Source of the DNA: Kitasatospora phosalacinea
GTDB taxonomy: Bacteria > Actinomycetota > Actinomycetes > Streptomycetales > Streptomycetaceae
DNA length: 64,000 nt
Assembly (NCBI RefSeq): GCF_000717185.1
Contig: NZ_JNYE01000036.1
Coordinates: 42,420-106,419, forward strand
Direction: 5' to 3'
The position numbers were made by a program, and so were the translations under genes. The notes under the pieces were generated by a model, which was not told where the DNA came from, searched no databases, and worked only from the letters and a program-made list of their open reading frames with translations. Numbering within the stretch: position 1 is the first letter of the stretch; each line of letters begins with the position of its first letter. Of the stretch, positions 25,875 through 35,690 are shown piece after piece.

Positions 25875-26909
25875 TCAGAGCCGGGGCGGTGGGGCGACCG
25901 AGTCCCGGGGGACCAGCGGGCAGTGCAGCGTCTCCTGGCTGCGCGGGGCGCCCGCGGGCTCCGGTGCGTCGATCACGGCTTGGAGTTGTGCGATGGCCCG
26001 CGCGCCCATCTCGTAGTGCGGCAGCGCGACGGTGCTCAGCGCGGGGAAGAGGTTCTCGCTGATGAGTTCCTGGTTGTCGAAGCCGATCACCGACAGGTCC
26101 CCCGGGACGGTGAGTCCGAGTTCGGCGGCGGCCCGGTAGGCGCCCATGGCCATCCGATCGTTGAAGCAGAACAGCGCGGTGGGCCGGTGCGCGGTGCCGA
26201 GCAGCCTGCGCGCGGCGCGGTAGCCGCCCTGGGCGTCGGAGAGGTCGGCGGACACCAGGGCGGCGTCGAAGCCGATGCCGGCTTCGGCGAGCGCGCCGCG
26301 GTAGCCGGCCAGCCTCCCCGAAGTGGCCGGGATGTCGTCGGAGTTGGTGACGAACCCGATCCGCCGGTGGCCGTGGTCCAGCAGTTCCCGGGTGGCCGTG
26401 CGGCCGCCCTGCTCCTCGTCGGGGACGACCGAGGGGAAGGCCGGGTCGTCGGACCGGGCGTCCAGCAGGACGGTGGGCACCGAGCGCAGCTGCTCGGGCA
26501 CCTCCACGGTCCGGTGGTACATCGAGGCGTACAGGATCCCGTCGACCCGGTGCTGGAGCAGCAGGTCGATCTCCTTCTGCTCCAGCTCGCGGTCGTTGCC
26601 GGTGTTCAGCATGAGCAGCAGCAGCCCGAGTTCGGCGGCCGCCTCCTGGGCGCCCTTGATGATCAGCCCGGCGTGCGGGGTGGTGGCGATCTCGTCGCTG
26701 AGGAACCCCACGGTGTAGGAGCGGCTCAGCCGCAGCCCGCGGGCCAGGTTGTTCGGGAGGTACCCCAGGCGCTCCGCGGTCTCCAGGACCAGCTGCCGGG
26801 TGTCGGGGTTGATCCGCTTGCCCTCGACCGCGTTGAGGATGTGGGAGACGGTCGTCGCGGACACTCCGGCGGCAGCCGCCACATCCTTGATTCCAACGCG
26901 CTTCATCAT
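25875..26909 (-). CDS. LacI-family regulator of the oligosaccharide import operon
   Basis: The protein of about 344 residues has the HTH VGIKDVAAAAGVSATTVSHILNAVEGKR and a LacI/PurR-type ligand domain (SVIGFDNQELISENLFPALS). Two adjacent ATGs at 26909 and 26906 are possible starts, both only a few bases from GGCAGG. It is the first gene of the operon, and palindrome TGCCAAAACGTTTGGGC overlaps its start region, so it probably represses itself and the importer/GH32 genes. Confidence 0.88.
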   Translation of the reverse strand: MMKRVGIKDVAAAAGVSATTVSHILNAVEGKRINPDTRQLVLETAERLGYLPNNLARGLRLSRSYTVGFLSDEIATTPHAGLIIKGAQEAAAELGLLLLMLNTGNDRELEQKEIDLLLQHRVDGILYASMYHRTVEVPEQLRSVPTVLLDARSDDPAFPSVVPDEEQGGRTATRELLDHGHRRIGFVTNSDDIPATSGRLAGYRGALAEAGIGFDAALVSADLSDAQGGYRAARRLLGTAHRPTALFCFNDRMAMGAYRAAAELGLTVPGDLSVIGFDNQELISENLFPALSTVALPHYEMGARAIAQLQAVIDAPEPAGAPRSQETLHCPLVPRDSVAPPPRL

Positions 26910-26912
26910 ACC

Positions 26913-27143
26913 TGCCAAAACGTTTGGGCCATGTGGTGCGACGACGATCGCCGCATCCGGCGCCTGCTGTCAAGGGACCGTTACGCACTCGTGTCGGCCC
27001 GGTGCCCGAGCCGGTGACCTGCGGGCTTGCCCCGGGTGCGCCCCGGCTCCGGTCGACCCGAGTGCTCGCGGGCGCGCCCGGCCGGGATGAGCACGACGCG
27101 GACGCCCCGCGTCCGGCCCGGGTTCTGCCAAAACGATTTGGCA
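26913..27143 (-). promoter_or_regulatory. Promoter with two LacI-type operators
   Basis: TGCCAAAACGTTTGGGC (26913-26929) abuts the regulator start, and TGCCAAAACGATTTGGCA (27126-27143, perfect 7-bp arms) lies about 213 bases upstream. Both have the CG-centred form of LacI operators. The spacing would allow looping across the promoter. Apart from these sites no gene is seen from 26930 to 27346. Confidence 0.7.
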
Positions 27144-27253
27144 CCTGCCGTTCAGCCTGTTCCCAAACGCCGGACGTGTCAACGGTCCGTGACGATTTCG
27201 TTCTCTCCCCGCCGGGAGCACGCGTTTCGACCGGCCCGGGCCACGGGGGTCGC

Positions 27254-27293
27254 GGCGTCCGCCCGCGCGGACCCTCACCGCGGGGCGGACGCC
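27254..27293 (-). terminator. Terminator of the fructokinase unit
   Basis: An 11-bp perfect stem (GGCGTCCGCCC and its complement) follows the monooxygenase-like gene on the minus strand. It separates that unit from the LacI operon downstream. Confidence 0.6.
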
Positions 27294-27346
27294 TCCTGGA
27301 GCGGTCGTGGACGGCTCGCTCCGGCTCGGCGGGCGGTCGGTGCCGC

Positions 27347-27640
27347 TCAGTCCGCAGGGGTCAGGAAGGTGAGGACGGAGGCGTCCTCCTCGATCATCGG
27401 CACCAGCCGGGCGTTGAACGGAGCCCCGTGCGGGGCGGCGAGGTGCGCGGCGAAGGCGGCCTCGTCGCGGTACTCCTCGAAGATCCAGTAGGCGCGGGGG
27501 TCGGACGCCTTGCGGTGGACGTCAAAGGCGAGGTTGCCGGGTTCGGCCCGCACCAGCAGGGCGAAGTCGGCCACCAGGGCGGCTACTTGCTCCTCGCAGC
27601 CGGGCTTCGCGGTGAACTCGGCCAGCAGGGTCTTCTTCAC
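27347..27640 (-). CDS. Antibiotic biosynthesis monooxygenase (ABM) domain protein
   Basis: This small 97-residue protein has the ABM ferredoxin-like fold signature: a KKTLLAEFTAKPGCEEQVAALV strand-helix, EPGNLAFDVHRKASDP and WIFEEYRDEAAFAAHLAAPH. GTG 27640 was selected over longer frames. It follows the fructokinase gene by 38 bases in the same direction. In sugar loci such proteins are often YdhR/L-rhamnose-mutarotase-like dimers of unknown function; a role in sugar handling is possible but not shown. Confidence 0.75.
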   Translation of the reverse strand: MKKTLLAEFTAKPGCEEQVAALVADFALLVRAEPGNLAFDVHRKASDPRAYWIFEEYRDEAAFAAHLAAPHGAPFNARLVPMIEEDASVLTFLTPAD

Positions 27641-27678
27641 GGCTGTCGCTTTCGGTGAGCAGGGGCGGGGGGACGCCG

Positions 27679-28644
27679 TCACTGGGAGGCGGTGGCGGGG
27701 ACGGACTCCAGCTGGTGCGCCCAGGGCGGGTTGGGCCCGGCGACCGAGCAGGTGTACGCGGCCACGCGGGCCGCGTACCGGCAGGCGTCGGCCACCTCGT
27801 CCGCGGTCAGCTGCTCCAGCCGGCCGCCCAACCGGCCCGCCAGGGCGAGGCGGTGGAGCAGGCCGGCGGTGAACGAGTCGCCCGCGCCGATGGTGTCCAC
27901 GACCTCGGTCCGCGGCGCGGGGACGAGGACCCGGACGCCGTCGAGCGAGGCCAGCGCGCCGCGGCTGCCCAGGGTGACCACCACCAGCCGGACCCCGGCG
28001 AGGTGCCAGGCGTCGCAGGCACGCTCGGGGGTGGCGCCGGGCATCAGCAGCTCCAGGTCGTCCGAGCTCAGGCGCAGGATGTCGGCGAGCGCGCACCAGC
28101 GCGGCAGCCGCTGCCGGTAGACGGCCGGATCGACCAGCAGGGGGCGGACGTTGGGGTCGATCGAGACGGTCGCGCCGCCGCGGGCGCGCAGCAGCGCCTC
28201 CTCGATGCGCTCGTCGCCGGGGGCGCGGACCAGGGCGAGCGAGCCGGTGTGCAGGCAGGCCGCGTCCTCGGGCCGGGCGGCGGCGAGTTCGGCCCCGGTC
28301 CACTGCCAGTCGGCGGTGGCCTCGGCGTGGAAGGAGTACTGGGCCTGGCCGTGCGCGTCGAAGGTGGCGATGGCCAGGGTGCCGGGCTCGCGGGCGGCGA
28401 CGGCCCCGGAGAGGTCGACGCCGGAGGAGGCGAGGTGGCCGCGGAAGAGCGCGCCGAAGGCGTCGGAGGAGATCCGGCCGAGGAAGCGGGTGGGGGTGCC
28501 GAGCCGGGCCAGCGCCACGGCCGTGTTGGCCGGTCCGCCGCCGGGCAGGACGCGCAGGGCGAGCTCGCCGGGGCGGGGCTGGAGGACGTCGGCGAAGGCG
28601 TCGGCGACGCACTCCCCGAGGACGGCGATCGGGCGCTGGGCCAT
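27679..28644 (-). CDS. PfkB-family fructokinase
   Basis: The 321-residue ribokinase-fold sugar kinase has GGGPANTAVALARLG near the N-terminus and DTIGAGDSFTAG (catalytic Asp, about residue 255). It would phosphorylate fructose after import. It is transcribed divergently from the fructose ABC transporter, and the two tandem ATGTCAACGATGACAT-type operators lie in the shared upstream region, so transporter and kinase are probably co-regulated. The start follows GAAAGG. Confidence 0.88.
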   Translation of the reverse strand: MAQRPIAVLGECVADAFADVLQPRPGELALRVLPGGGPANTAVALARLGTPTRFLGRISSDAFGALFRGHLASSGVDLSGAVAAREPGTLAIATFDAHGQAQYSFHAEATADWQWTGAELAAARPEDAACLHTGSLALVRAPGDERIEEALLRARGGATVSIDPNVRPLLVDPAVYRQRLPRWCALADILRLSSDDLELLMPGATPERACDAWHLAGVRLVVVTLGSRGALASLDGVRVLVPAPRTEVVDTIGAGDSFTAGLLHRLALAGRLGGRLEQLTADEVADACRYAARVAAYTCSVAGPNPPWAHQLESVPATASQ

Positions 28645-28822
28645 CGTTGCGCCTTTCGGATTCTAGGAAGGACAAGGGCGAACCGGACGCTCTGGGGCCC
28701 GGCGGACCGGCCGGCCGGTTCTTCGCCGGACGGTGCGGGTGATTGCGGCCGCGTTACCCAGTCGTTACGCGGAGGGGGCTTGTGGCCCGGGTTGCGCAGA
28801 CTTCATCATCACTCCCAAGCCG

Positions 28823-28854
28823 ATGTCAACGATGACATAAGTCAACGATGACAT
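28823..28854. promoter_or_regulatory. Tandem LacI-type operators in the divergent fructose promoter
   Basis: Two abutting 16-base copies, ATGTCAACGATGACAT and AAGTCAACGATGACAT, form CG-centred palindromes between the fructokinase and the fructose-binding protein genes. The LacI protein encoded at 31958-32980, at the end of the transporter operon, is the likely ligand. Confidence 0.75.
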
Positions 28855-28910
28855 TCCCGACGCAGCTGATACCCGCCCTGTCCACCCGGGCCGCACCCCC
28901 AGGAGCCACC

Positions 28911-29936
28911 ATGTCCCTCGCCTCTCGCACCACCCTGACCAGAACCGCGGCCGTCGTACTGGCCGGTGGTCTGGCGCTCACGCTGACCGCGTGCGGCTCC
29001 GGCTCGAAGGGCTCCGCCGACGCCGGTTCCTCCGGCGGTGCGGTCAAGGTCGGCCTGATCACCAAGACCGACACCAACCCGTTCTTCGTGAAGATGAAGG
29101 AGGGCGCGCAGAAGGCCGCCAAGGAGAACAACGTCACGCTGAGCACCGCGGCGGGCAAGTTCGACGGCGACAACGCGGGCCAGATCGCGGCGATCGAGAA
29201 CATGGTCGCCGCCGGGGTCAAGGGCATCCTGATCACCCCGAGCGACTCCAAGGCGATCCTGCCCGCGATCAAGAAGGCCCGGGACAAGGGCGTCGTGGTG
29301 ATCGCCCTCGACAGCCCCACCGACCCCACCGACGGCACCGACGCGCTGTTCGCCACCAACAACGAGAAGGCCGGCGAGCTGATCGGCCAGTACGCCAAGG
29401 CCACGATGGCGGGCAAGAGCGCCAAGATCGCCACCCTGGACCTCGCGCCGGGCGTCGCCGTCGGGCAGCTGCGCCACGACGGGTTCCTGAAGGGCTTCGG
29501 CATCGCGGAGGGCGACCCGTCGGTGGTCTGCTCCCAGGACACCGGCGGCGACCAGGCCAAGGGCCAGACCGCGATGGAGAACTGCCTGCAGAAGGCGCCC
29601 GACGTCAACGTCGTCTACACCATCAACGAGCCCGCCGCGCTGGGCGCCTACACCGCGCTGAAGGCCAAGGGCCGGGAGAAGGACGTCCTGATCGTCTCGG
29701 TCGACGGCGGCTGCACCGGCACCCAGGCCGTCAAGGACGGCAAGATCGCCGCGACCTCCCAGCAGTACCCGCTGGTGATGGCGTCCGAGGGCGTCAAGGC
29801 CATCGCCGAGTACGCCAAGTCCGGTGTGAAGCCCATCGGTTACACCGACACCGGCGTCAACCTGGTCACCGACGAGCCGCAGACCGGCGTGGAGGCCAAG
29901 GACACCGCCTACGGCCTGGAGAACTGCTGGGGCTGA
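28911..29936 (+). CDS. Fructose/ribose-type ABC binding lipoprotein
   Basis: This 341-residue type I periplasmic-binding protein (RbsB/FrcB-like) has lipobox LTACG and [20 protein letters not shown] at the mature N-terminus. ATG 28911 follows AGGAG at five bases. It heads the operon with permease and ATPase. Fructose is the favoured ligand because the divergent gene is a fructokinase and the flanks are GH32 enzymes. Confidence 0.92.
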   Translation: MSLASRTTLTRTAAVVLAGGLALTLTACGSGSKGSADAGSSGGAVKVGLITKTDTNPFFVKMKEGAQKAAKENNVTLSTAAGKFDGDNAGQIAAIENMVAAGVKGILITPSDSKAILPAIKKARDKGVVVIALDSPTDPTDGTDALFATNNEKAGELIGQYAKATMAGKSAKIATLDLAPGVAVGQLRHDGFLKGFGIAEGDPSVVCSQDTGGDQAKGQTAMENCLQKAPDVNVVYTINEPAALGAYTALKAKGREKDVLIVSVDGGCTGTQAVKDGKIAATSQQYPLVMASEGVKAIAEYAKSGVKPIGYTDTGVNLVTDEPQTGVEAKDTAYGLENCWG

Positions 29937-29957
29937 TCCGCGCCCCGCCGAACCGGC

Positions 29958-29996
29958 GGTCCGGGCCGGATCTCCTGCCCCGACCCGGCCCGGACC
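29958..29996 (+). terminator. Intercistronic hairpin after the fructose-binding protein gene
   Basis: A 10-bp perfect stem (GGTCCGGGCC and its complement) lies between the binding-protein and permease genes. It probably causes partial termination or mRNA protection. Confidence 0.55.
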
Positions 29997-30061
29997 GCTC
30001 CCATCCGTCGTGACGCCGACCGTTCGGCGCTCCCGATCCGCTTCACCGGCAAGGACCTTCC

Positions 30062-31057
30062 ATGACCACATCCACCGTCCCGTACGGAAACCTGACCGGG
30101 CCGTCGAGGCTGCGGCGGCTGGCGACGGCCCCGATCGCGGGCCCGCTCGCCGCGCTCGTCCTGGCCTGCGCCTTCTTCTCCCTGATGACGGACCAGTTCC
30201 TGTCCGGCGGGAACTTCTCCCTGATCATCCAGCAGGTGATGGTGGTCGGTGCGCTGGCCGTGGGGCAGACGCTGATCATCCTGACCGCCGGCATCGACCT
30301 GTCCTGCGGCGCGGTGATGGCCTTCGGCTCGATCATGATCGCGAAGATGGCCGCCGAGGGCACCGTCCCGCCGCTGGTGGCCGTCGCCCTGGGCCTGGCG
30401 GTGTGCGCGGGCTTCGGACTGCTCAACGGCCTGCTGGTGAAGCTGATCCCGCTGCCGCCGTTCATCGTGACGCTCGGCATGCTGAACGTGGCCTTCGCGC
30501 TGACCCACATCTACTCGAACGAACAGACCGTCAGCGACCTGCCCCGTGCACTGACCTTCCTCGGTGAGACGTTCCCGCTCGGCGACACCGACGTCACCTA
30601 CGGCTCACTGCTCGCCCTGGGCCTGTTCGGCCTGTTCGCCTACCTGCTGAGCAGCACCTCCTGGGGCCGCCACGTCTACGCCCTGGGCAACAGCCCCGAG
30701 GCCGCCCGGCTCAACGGCATCCGCACCGGCCGCCTCACCATCGGCCTGTACGCGATCGCCGGACTGGTCTACGGCGTCGCCGCGCTGCTGCTGATCTCCC
30801 GCACCGGCGTCGGCGACCCGCAGGCGGGACAGACCGACAACCTCGACAGCATCACCGCCGTCGTCCTCGGCGGCACCAGCCTGTTCGGCGGCCGCGGCAG
30901 CGTCCTGGGCTCCCTGATCGGCGCCCTGATCGTCGGCGTGTTCCGCAACGGCCTGCAGCTGATGGGCGTCGCCTCCATCTACCAGACCCTGATCACCGGC
31001 GTCCTGGTCATCCTCGCCGTCACCGTCGACCAGATCTCCCGGAAGAGGATCCGCTGA
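30062..31057 (+). CDS. Fructose/ribose-type ABC permease
   Basis: The 331-residue RbsC/FrcC-family permease has about eight to ten hydrophobic segments. It includes the typical LTAGIDLSCGAVMAFGSI, the NGIRTGRLTIGLYAI region and the VVLGGTSLFGGRGSVLGSLI signature. Its stop overlaps the start of the ATPase gene (TGATG). Confidence 0.92.
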   Translation: MTTSTVPYGNLTGPSRLRRLATAPIAGPLAALVLACAFFSLMTDQFLSGGNFSLIIQQVMVVGALAVGQTLIILTAGIDLSCGAVMAFGSIMIAKMAAEGTVPPLVAVALGLAVCAGFGLLNGLLVKLIPLPPFIVTLGMLNVAFALTHIYSNEQTVSDLPRALTFLGETFPLGDTDVTYGSLLALGLFGLFAYLLSSTSWGRHVYALGNSPEAARLNGIRTGRLTIGLYAIAGLVYGVAALLLISRTGVGDPQAGQTDNLDSITAVVLGGTSLFGGRGSVLGSLIGALIVGVFRNGLQLMGVASIYQTLITGVLVILAVTVDQISRKRIR

Positions 31058-31896
31058 TGAGCACCGCCACCACGGCCACCCCCGTGATCCAGGCCCGGGG
31101 CCTGGTCAAGCGCTACGGCCACGTCACCGCCATCGACGGCGCCGACTTCGACCTGCTGCCCGGCGAGGTGCTGGCCGTCATCGGCGACAACGGCGCGGGC
31201 AAGTCCAGCCTGATCAAGGCGCTCACCGGCGCCGTCACCCCGGACGAGGGCGAGATCCGCCTCAACGGCGAGGTGATCCGCTTCAACGGGCCGCAGGACG
31301 CCCGCGCCCACGGCATCGAGACCGTGTACCAGGACCTCGCGGTGGCCGCCTCGATGGACATCGCCTCCAACATGTTCCTCGGCCGCGAACTGCTCCGGCC
31401 CGGCCCGCTGGGCAGCGTCCTGCGGATGGTGGACAAGAAGCGGATGCGCGAGGAGGCCGCCGCGCACATGGCCGACCTGAAGATCGGCCTGCGCTCGCTC
31501 ACCCAGCCGGTGGAGACCCTCTCCGGCGGCCAGCGCCAGGCCGTCGCGGTGGCCCGCGCGGTCGCCTGGGCCCGCAGCGTCGTCGTGATGGACGAGCCCA
31601 CCGCGGCCCTGGGCGTCAAGGAGTCCGGCCAGGTCCTCGACCTGATCCGCCGGGTCCGCGACAAGGGCCTGCCCGTCATCCTGATCAGCCACAACATGCC
31701 GCACGTCTTCGAGATCGCCGACCGCATCCACGTCCACCGGATGGGACGGCGCGAGGCCCTGATCAAGCCGTCCGACTACTCCATGTCGGAGGTCGTGGCG
31801 ATCATGACCGGTGCGCTCACCGTCGACGGGGACGGCGGCGGTACTGTCGTGGCGGACGAAGCCGCCGCGAAGGCGGCCGGCGTCCGCCCGAACTGA
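31057..31896 (+). CDS. Fructose/ribose-type ABC ATPase (single domain)
   Basis: The 279-residue ATPase has Walker A GDNGAGKS (43-50), signature LSGGQRQAVAVARAV, Walker B VVVMDEPTAAL and an H-loop SHNMPHV. Unlike the two-domain RbsA (about 500 residues) it has one nucleotide-binding domain, as in FrcA-type fructose importers. Translation is coupled to the permease. A terminator-like hairpin follows. Confidence 0.93.
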   Translation: MSTATTATPVIQARGLVKRYGHVTAIDGADFDLLPGEVLAVIGDNGAGKSSLIKALTGAVTPDEGEIRLNGEVIRFNGPQDARAHGIETVYQDLAVAASMDIASNMFLGRELLRPGPLGSVLRMVDKKRMREEAAAHMADLKIGLRSLTQPVETLSGGQRQAVAVARAVAWARSVVVMDEPTAALGVKESGQVLDLIRRVRDKGLPVILISHNMPHVFEIADRIHVHRMGRREALIKPSDYSMSEVVAIMTGALTVDGDGGGTVVADEAAAKAAGVRPN

Positions 31897-31901
31897 CCAG
31901 A

Positions 31902-31931
31902 CCGGGCCCCGCCCGCCGCGGCGGGGCCCGG
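31902..31931 (+). terminator. Hairpin between ATPase and LacI genes
   Basis: A perfect 12-bp stem (CCGGGCCCCGCC and its complement) with a 6-base loop begins 5 bases after the ATPase stop. The downstream regulator is therefore probably expressed at a lower level. Confidence 0.75.
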
Positions 31932-31957
31932 GCCCGACGAAGCCGGAACGGTGGTCC

Positions 31958-32980
31958 ATGGCCTCGCCCCGTCGCACGACGCTCGCCGACGTCGCCCAGG
32001 AGGTCGGCGTGAGCGCCAAGACCGTCTCCCGGGTGCTCAACGGCGACGGGCCGACCTCCCGGGAGACCCGGGAGAAGGTCATGGCAGCGGTCGAGAAGCT
32101 CGGCTTCCAGCCCAACCTGATGGCCCGCAACATCCGCGTCGGCGGCCCGGACAGCACCGTCGGCCTGATCATCCCCGACATGGGCAACCCGTTCTTCGGC
32201 TCCGTCGCCGGGGGCATCGAGAGCGCGGTGCGCGAACGCGGACTGACCCTGCTGATGGGCTCCTGCGCCGACGACCCCGCCCGCGAACGCGCCCTGACCG
32301 CCACCTTCCTGGCCCGCCGGGTCAGCGCGCTGATGGTGGTGCCCACCGTCGGCGCCGACCACGCCCACCTGCGCACCGCCCGCAGCAACGGCCTGCCCGT
32401 GGTCTTCCTCGACCGCCCCGGCACCGGACTGACCGCCGACAGCGTGGTCAGCTCCAACCGGGACGGCGCCCGCGAGGGCACCGCCCACCTGATCGCCGCC
32501 GGACACCGCCGCATCGCCTTCGTCGGCGACCGCCCCGCCACCCTCTACACCCGCCGCGAGCGCCTCGCCGGCTACCGCGAGGCCCTCGACGCGGCCCGAC
32601 TGCCGTACGACCGCTCGCTCGTCCTCGACGGCCACACCGAGGCCGAGGCCGCCGACGCCGTCCAGCGCGCGCTGCGCGACCCGCAGCCGCCCACCGCGAT
32701 CCTCGCGGCCAACAACTTCGCCGCCATGGGCACCGTCCTGGGCACCACCCGGGCCGGCCGGCGCGACGTCGCCCTGGTCTCCTTCGACGACCTGCCCTTC
32801 GCCGAGGTCCTGGAGCCCGCCATCACCACCGTCGCCCAGGACCCCACCGCCATCGGCACCGCCGCGGCCGAGATCGCCCTGGCCCGCCTCGACGGCGACC
32901 GCACCCGGGCCCGCACCGTCACCGTCCCCACCCGCCTCATCCCCCGCGGCTCCGGCGAACTCCCGCCCACCGCCCGGTAG
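31958..32980 (+). CDS. LacI-family regulator, probable fructose repressor
   Basis: The 340-residue protein has the HTH TTLADVAQEVGVSAKTVSRVLNG and a LacI-type sensor domain (LVSFDDLPFAEVLEPAITTV). ATG 31958 was chosen because it puts the HTH at the N-terminus; the frame is open further upstream within the ATPase gene. As the last gene of the transporter operon it is the best candidate to bind the tandem operators at 28823-28854. Confidence 0.9.
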   Translation: MASPRRTTLADVAQEVGVSAKTVSRVLNGDGPTSRETREKVMAAVEKLGFQPNLMARNIRVGGPDSTVGLIIPDMGNPFFGSVAGGIESAVRERGLTLLMGSCADDPARERALTATFLARRVSALMVVPTVGADHAHLRTARSNGLPVVFLDRPGTGLTADSVVSSNRDGAREGTAHLIAAGHRRIAFVGDRPATLYTRRERLAGYREALDAARLPYDRSLVLDGHTEAEAADAVQRALRDPQPPTAILAANNFAAMGTVLGTTRAGRRDVALVSFDDLPFAEVLEPAITTVAQDPTAIGTAAAEIALARLDGDRTRARTVTVPTRLIPRGSGELPPTAR

Positions 32981-33141
32981 TTCCGCACCACCACGGACCG
33001 CACCACCAACGACCGCTCACCCTCGGCGCCCGTCGTCGCGCCGCCGTGCCCGCGCCCAGCCGTGCCCCGGTGCCGCCGTGCCCCGCCGTGCCGCGAGCGC
33101 GTCCCCCACCCACCCCGCCCAAGCTCTGTGAAGGAGCTCGC

Positions 33142-35685
33142 ATGCGCGCGTCCCGACCCACCCGCCGCACCTCGCTGGCCGTCCTGGCCACCGCCGTCTG
33201 CCTCGGCCTGACCGCCGGCTCCCCCGCCGTGGCCGACACCGGGCAGTTCCAGGAACAGTACCGCCCCCAGGTGCACTACACCCCCGCGCAGAACTGGATG
33301 AACGACCCCAACGGGCTCGTGTACTACCAGGGCGAGTACCACCTCTTCTACCAGTACAACCCGAACGGCAACTCCTGGGGCGACATGTCCTGGGGCCACG
33401 CCGTCAGCACCGACCTCGTCCACTGGAAGGAGCTGCCGCTGGCCATCCCCCGCAGCGAGGACGAGATGGTCTTCTCCGGCAGCGTCGTCGTCGACGCCGA
33501 CAACACCTCCGGCCTCGGCACCCGCGCGAACCCCGCCATGGTCGCGGTGTACACCAGCGCCTACAACGACGGGCGGCAGGCCCAGTCGCTCGCCTACTCC
33601 ACCGACCGCGGCCGCACCTGGACCAAGTACAGCGGCAACCCGGTGCTCGACATCGGCTCCCGCGCCTTCCGCGACCCGAAGGTCCAGTGGTACGCGCCCA
33701 CCCGCAGCTGGCTGATGACCGTCTCCCTGGCCGACGAGCACAAGGTGGAGTTCTACACCTCCGAGGACCTCAAGTCCTGGTCCCTGCTCAGCGAGTTCGG
33801 CCCGGCCGGGGCCACCGGCGGCGGCTGGGAGTGCCCCGACTTCTTCCCCCTCGCCGTCGACGGCGACCCCGAGCACGTCAAGTGGGTCATGGTCGTCAAC
33901 ATCAACCCCGGCGGCATCGCCGGCGGCTCCGGCGCCCAGTACTTCGTCGGCGACTTCGACGGCACCACCTTCACCCCCGACGACAACGGCTCCTACACCC
34001 CGCCCGCCGGCACCGTCCTGCAGGACTTCGAACAGGGCGGCTACGGCACCTGGACCACCACCGGAACGGCCTTCGGCACCGCACCGGCCACCGGCCCCCT
34101 CCCCGGACAGTCCGCGATCACCGGCATCGAGGGCACCGGCCACGCCAACAGCTTCCACGACGGCGACAGCAGCACCGGCACCCTCACCTCCCCCGCGTTC
34201 ACCGCCACCAGCGACTACCTCAACTTCAAGGTCGGCGGCGGCAACCACCCCCACAACCCGGACGCCGTCACCGACCCGCAGCCCGCCCCCACCGGCACCG
34301 TCCTCGCCGACTTCGAGGGCGACACCTACGGCGACTGGACCGCCACCGGCACCGCCTTCGGCACCGGACCGGCCCGGGGCACCCTCCCGGGCCAGATGGA
34401 CGTCTCCGGCTACACCGGCCACGGCCTGGCCAACAGCTTCCTCCAGGGCGACGCCACCACCGGCACCCTCACCTCCCCCGCGTTCACCGTCGACAAGAAG
34501 TACCTCGACTTCCTGATCGGCGGCGGCACCCACCCCGCCAACTCCGACTCCCCCACCACCGTCGAACTCGTCGTCGACGGCAAGACCGTCCGCAGCGCCA
34601 CCGGCAGCAACAACGAGCACCTCGACTGGGCCTCCTGGGACCTGTCCGACCTCCAGGGCAGGACCGCCCGGGTCGAGATCGTCGACCGGAACACCGGCGG
34701 CTGGGGCCACATCAACGTCGACCAGATCGTCCTGTCCGACACCCAGGTCAAGCCCCGGTCGAGCGAGACCGCCGTCAACCTGATCGTCGACGGCCAGGTC
34801 GTGCAGAGCGCCACCGGCTCCGACAGCGAAACCCTGGACTGGGCCTCCTTCGACCTGCGCCCCTACCAGGGCAAGCAGGTCCAGGTCCAGATCGCCGACC
34901 TCAACACCGGCGGCTGGGGCCACATCATGGCCGACCGGTTCACCGCCGCCGACGCCCCCGCCCTCTCCACCCTCCAGCGCGCCCACTGGGTCGACTTCGG
35001 CAAGGACTTCTACGCCGCCGTCACCTACAACGACGCACCCCGCGGCCAGCGCACCATGATCGGCTGGATGAGCGACTGGCAGTACGCCGGCAACACCCCC
35101 ACCACCCCGTGGCGCAGCGCGCAGAGCCTGCCCCGCAACCTGCAGCTGCGCACCGTCGACGGCCGCCTCCAGCTCACCCAGCAGCCGGTCCAGTCGCTGA
35201 ACACGCTGCGCCAGGGACCGGCCGTCGCCCTGAACCACCGCACCGTCGCGGCCGGCACCACCGCCCTGCCCTCCCGCGGCAACGGCAAGGCCCTCGACAT
35301 CGACGCCGTCTTCTCCCCCGCCGACGCGGAGAAGTTCGGCCTCAAGGTGCGCACCGGCGCCGGCCAGGAGACCGTCATCGGCTACGACACCGCCGACCAG
35401 CAGCTCTACGTCGACCGCACCGAGTCCGGCGCCGTCGACTTCGACCCCAACTTCCCCGGCGTCCAGACCGCCCCGCTCAAGCCCGGGAAGGACGGCAAGA
35501 TCCACATCCGGGTGGTCGTCGACTGGTCCTCCGTCGAGGTGTTCGGCGGCCAGGGCGAAGCCGTGATCACCGACCAGGTCTTCCCCGACCCCAGCAGCCA
35601 GGGCGTCCAGCTGTTCGCCGAGGGCGGCTCCGCCCGCCTCGACAGCCTCAAGCTCTGGCACCTCGGCTCCTACTGGAGCGAGTAG
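33142..35685 (+). CDS. Secreted GH32 levanase with nested jelly-roll insertions
   Basis: The 847-residue protein has a signal peptide (cleavage near AVA-DTG, residue 31), a GH32 core with WMNDPNG (nucleophile Asp55), FRDPKV (Asp178) and WECPD (Glu230), and the C-terminal beta-sandwich. Residues about 291-608 interrupt the core between FDGTTFTPDD and HWVDFGKDFYAAV. The insert is a jelly-roll domain whose loop contains a second, complete copy (about 386-538), giving the order A-front, B, A-back. Both copies end in NTGGWGHI. AAGGAG precedes the ATG. Levan or inulin hydrolysis outside the cell is the expected role. Confidence 0.92.
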   Translation: MRASRPTRRTSLAVLATAVCLGLTAGSPAVADTGQFQEQYRPQVHYTPAQNWMNDPNGLVYYQGEYHLFYQYNPNGNSWGDMSWGHAVSTDLVHWKELPLAIPRSEDEMVFSGSVVVDADNTSGLGTRANPAMVAVYTSAYNDGRQAQSLAYSTDRGRTWTKYSGNPVLDIGSRAFRDPKVQWYAPTRSWLMTVSLADEHKVEFYTSEDLKSWSLLSEFGPAGATGGGWECPDFFPLAVDGDPEHVKWVMVVNINPGGIAGGSGAQYFVGDFDGTTFTPDDNGSYTPPAGTVLQDFEQGGYGTWTTTGTAFGTAPATGPLPGQSAITGIEGTGHANSFHDGDSSTGTLTSPAFTATSDYLNFKVGGGNHPHNPDAVTDPQPAPTGTVLADFEGDTYGDWTATGTAFGTGPARGTLPGQMDVSGYTGHGLANSFLQGDATTGTLTSPAFTVDKKYLDFLIGGGTHPANSDSPTTVELVVDGKTVRSATGSNNEHLDWASWDLSDLQGRTARVEIVDRNTGGWGHINVDQIVLSDTQVKPRSSETAVNLIVDGQVVQSATGSDSETLDWASFDLRPYQGKQVQVQIADLNTGGWGHIMADRFTAADAPALSTLQRAHWVDFGKDFYAAVTYNDAPRGQRTMIGWMSDWQYAGNTPTTPWRSAQSLPRNLQLRTVDGRLQLTQQPVQSLNTLRQGPAVALNHRTVAAGTTALPSRGNGKALDIDAVFSPADAEKFGLKVRTGAGQETVIGYDTADQQLYVDRTESGAVDFDPNFPGVQTAPLKPGKDGKIHIRVVVDWSSVEVFGGQGEAVITDQVFPDPSSQGVQLFAEGGSARLDSLKLWHLGSYWSE

Positions 35686-35690
35686 GAGCC

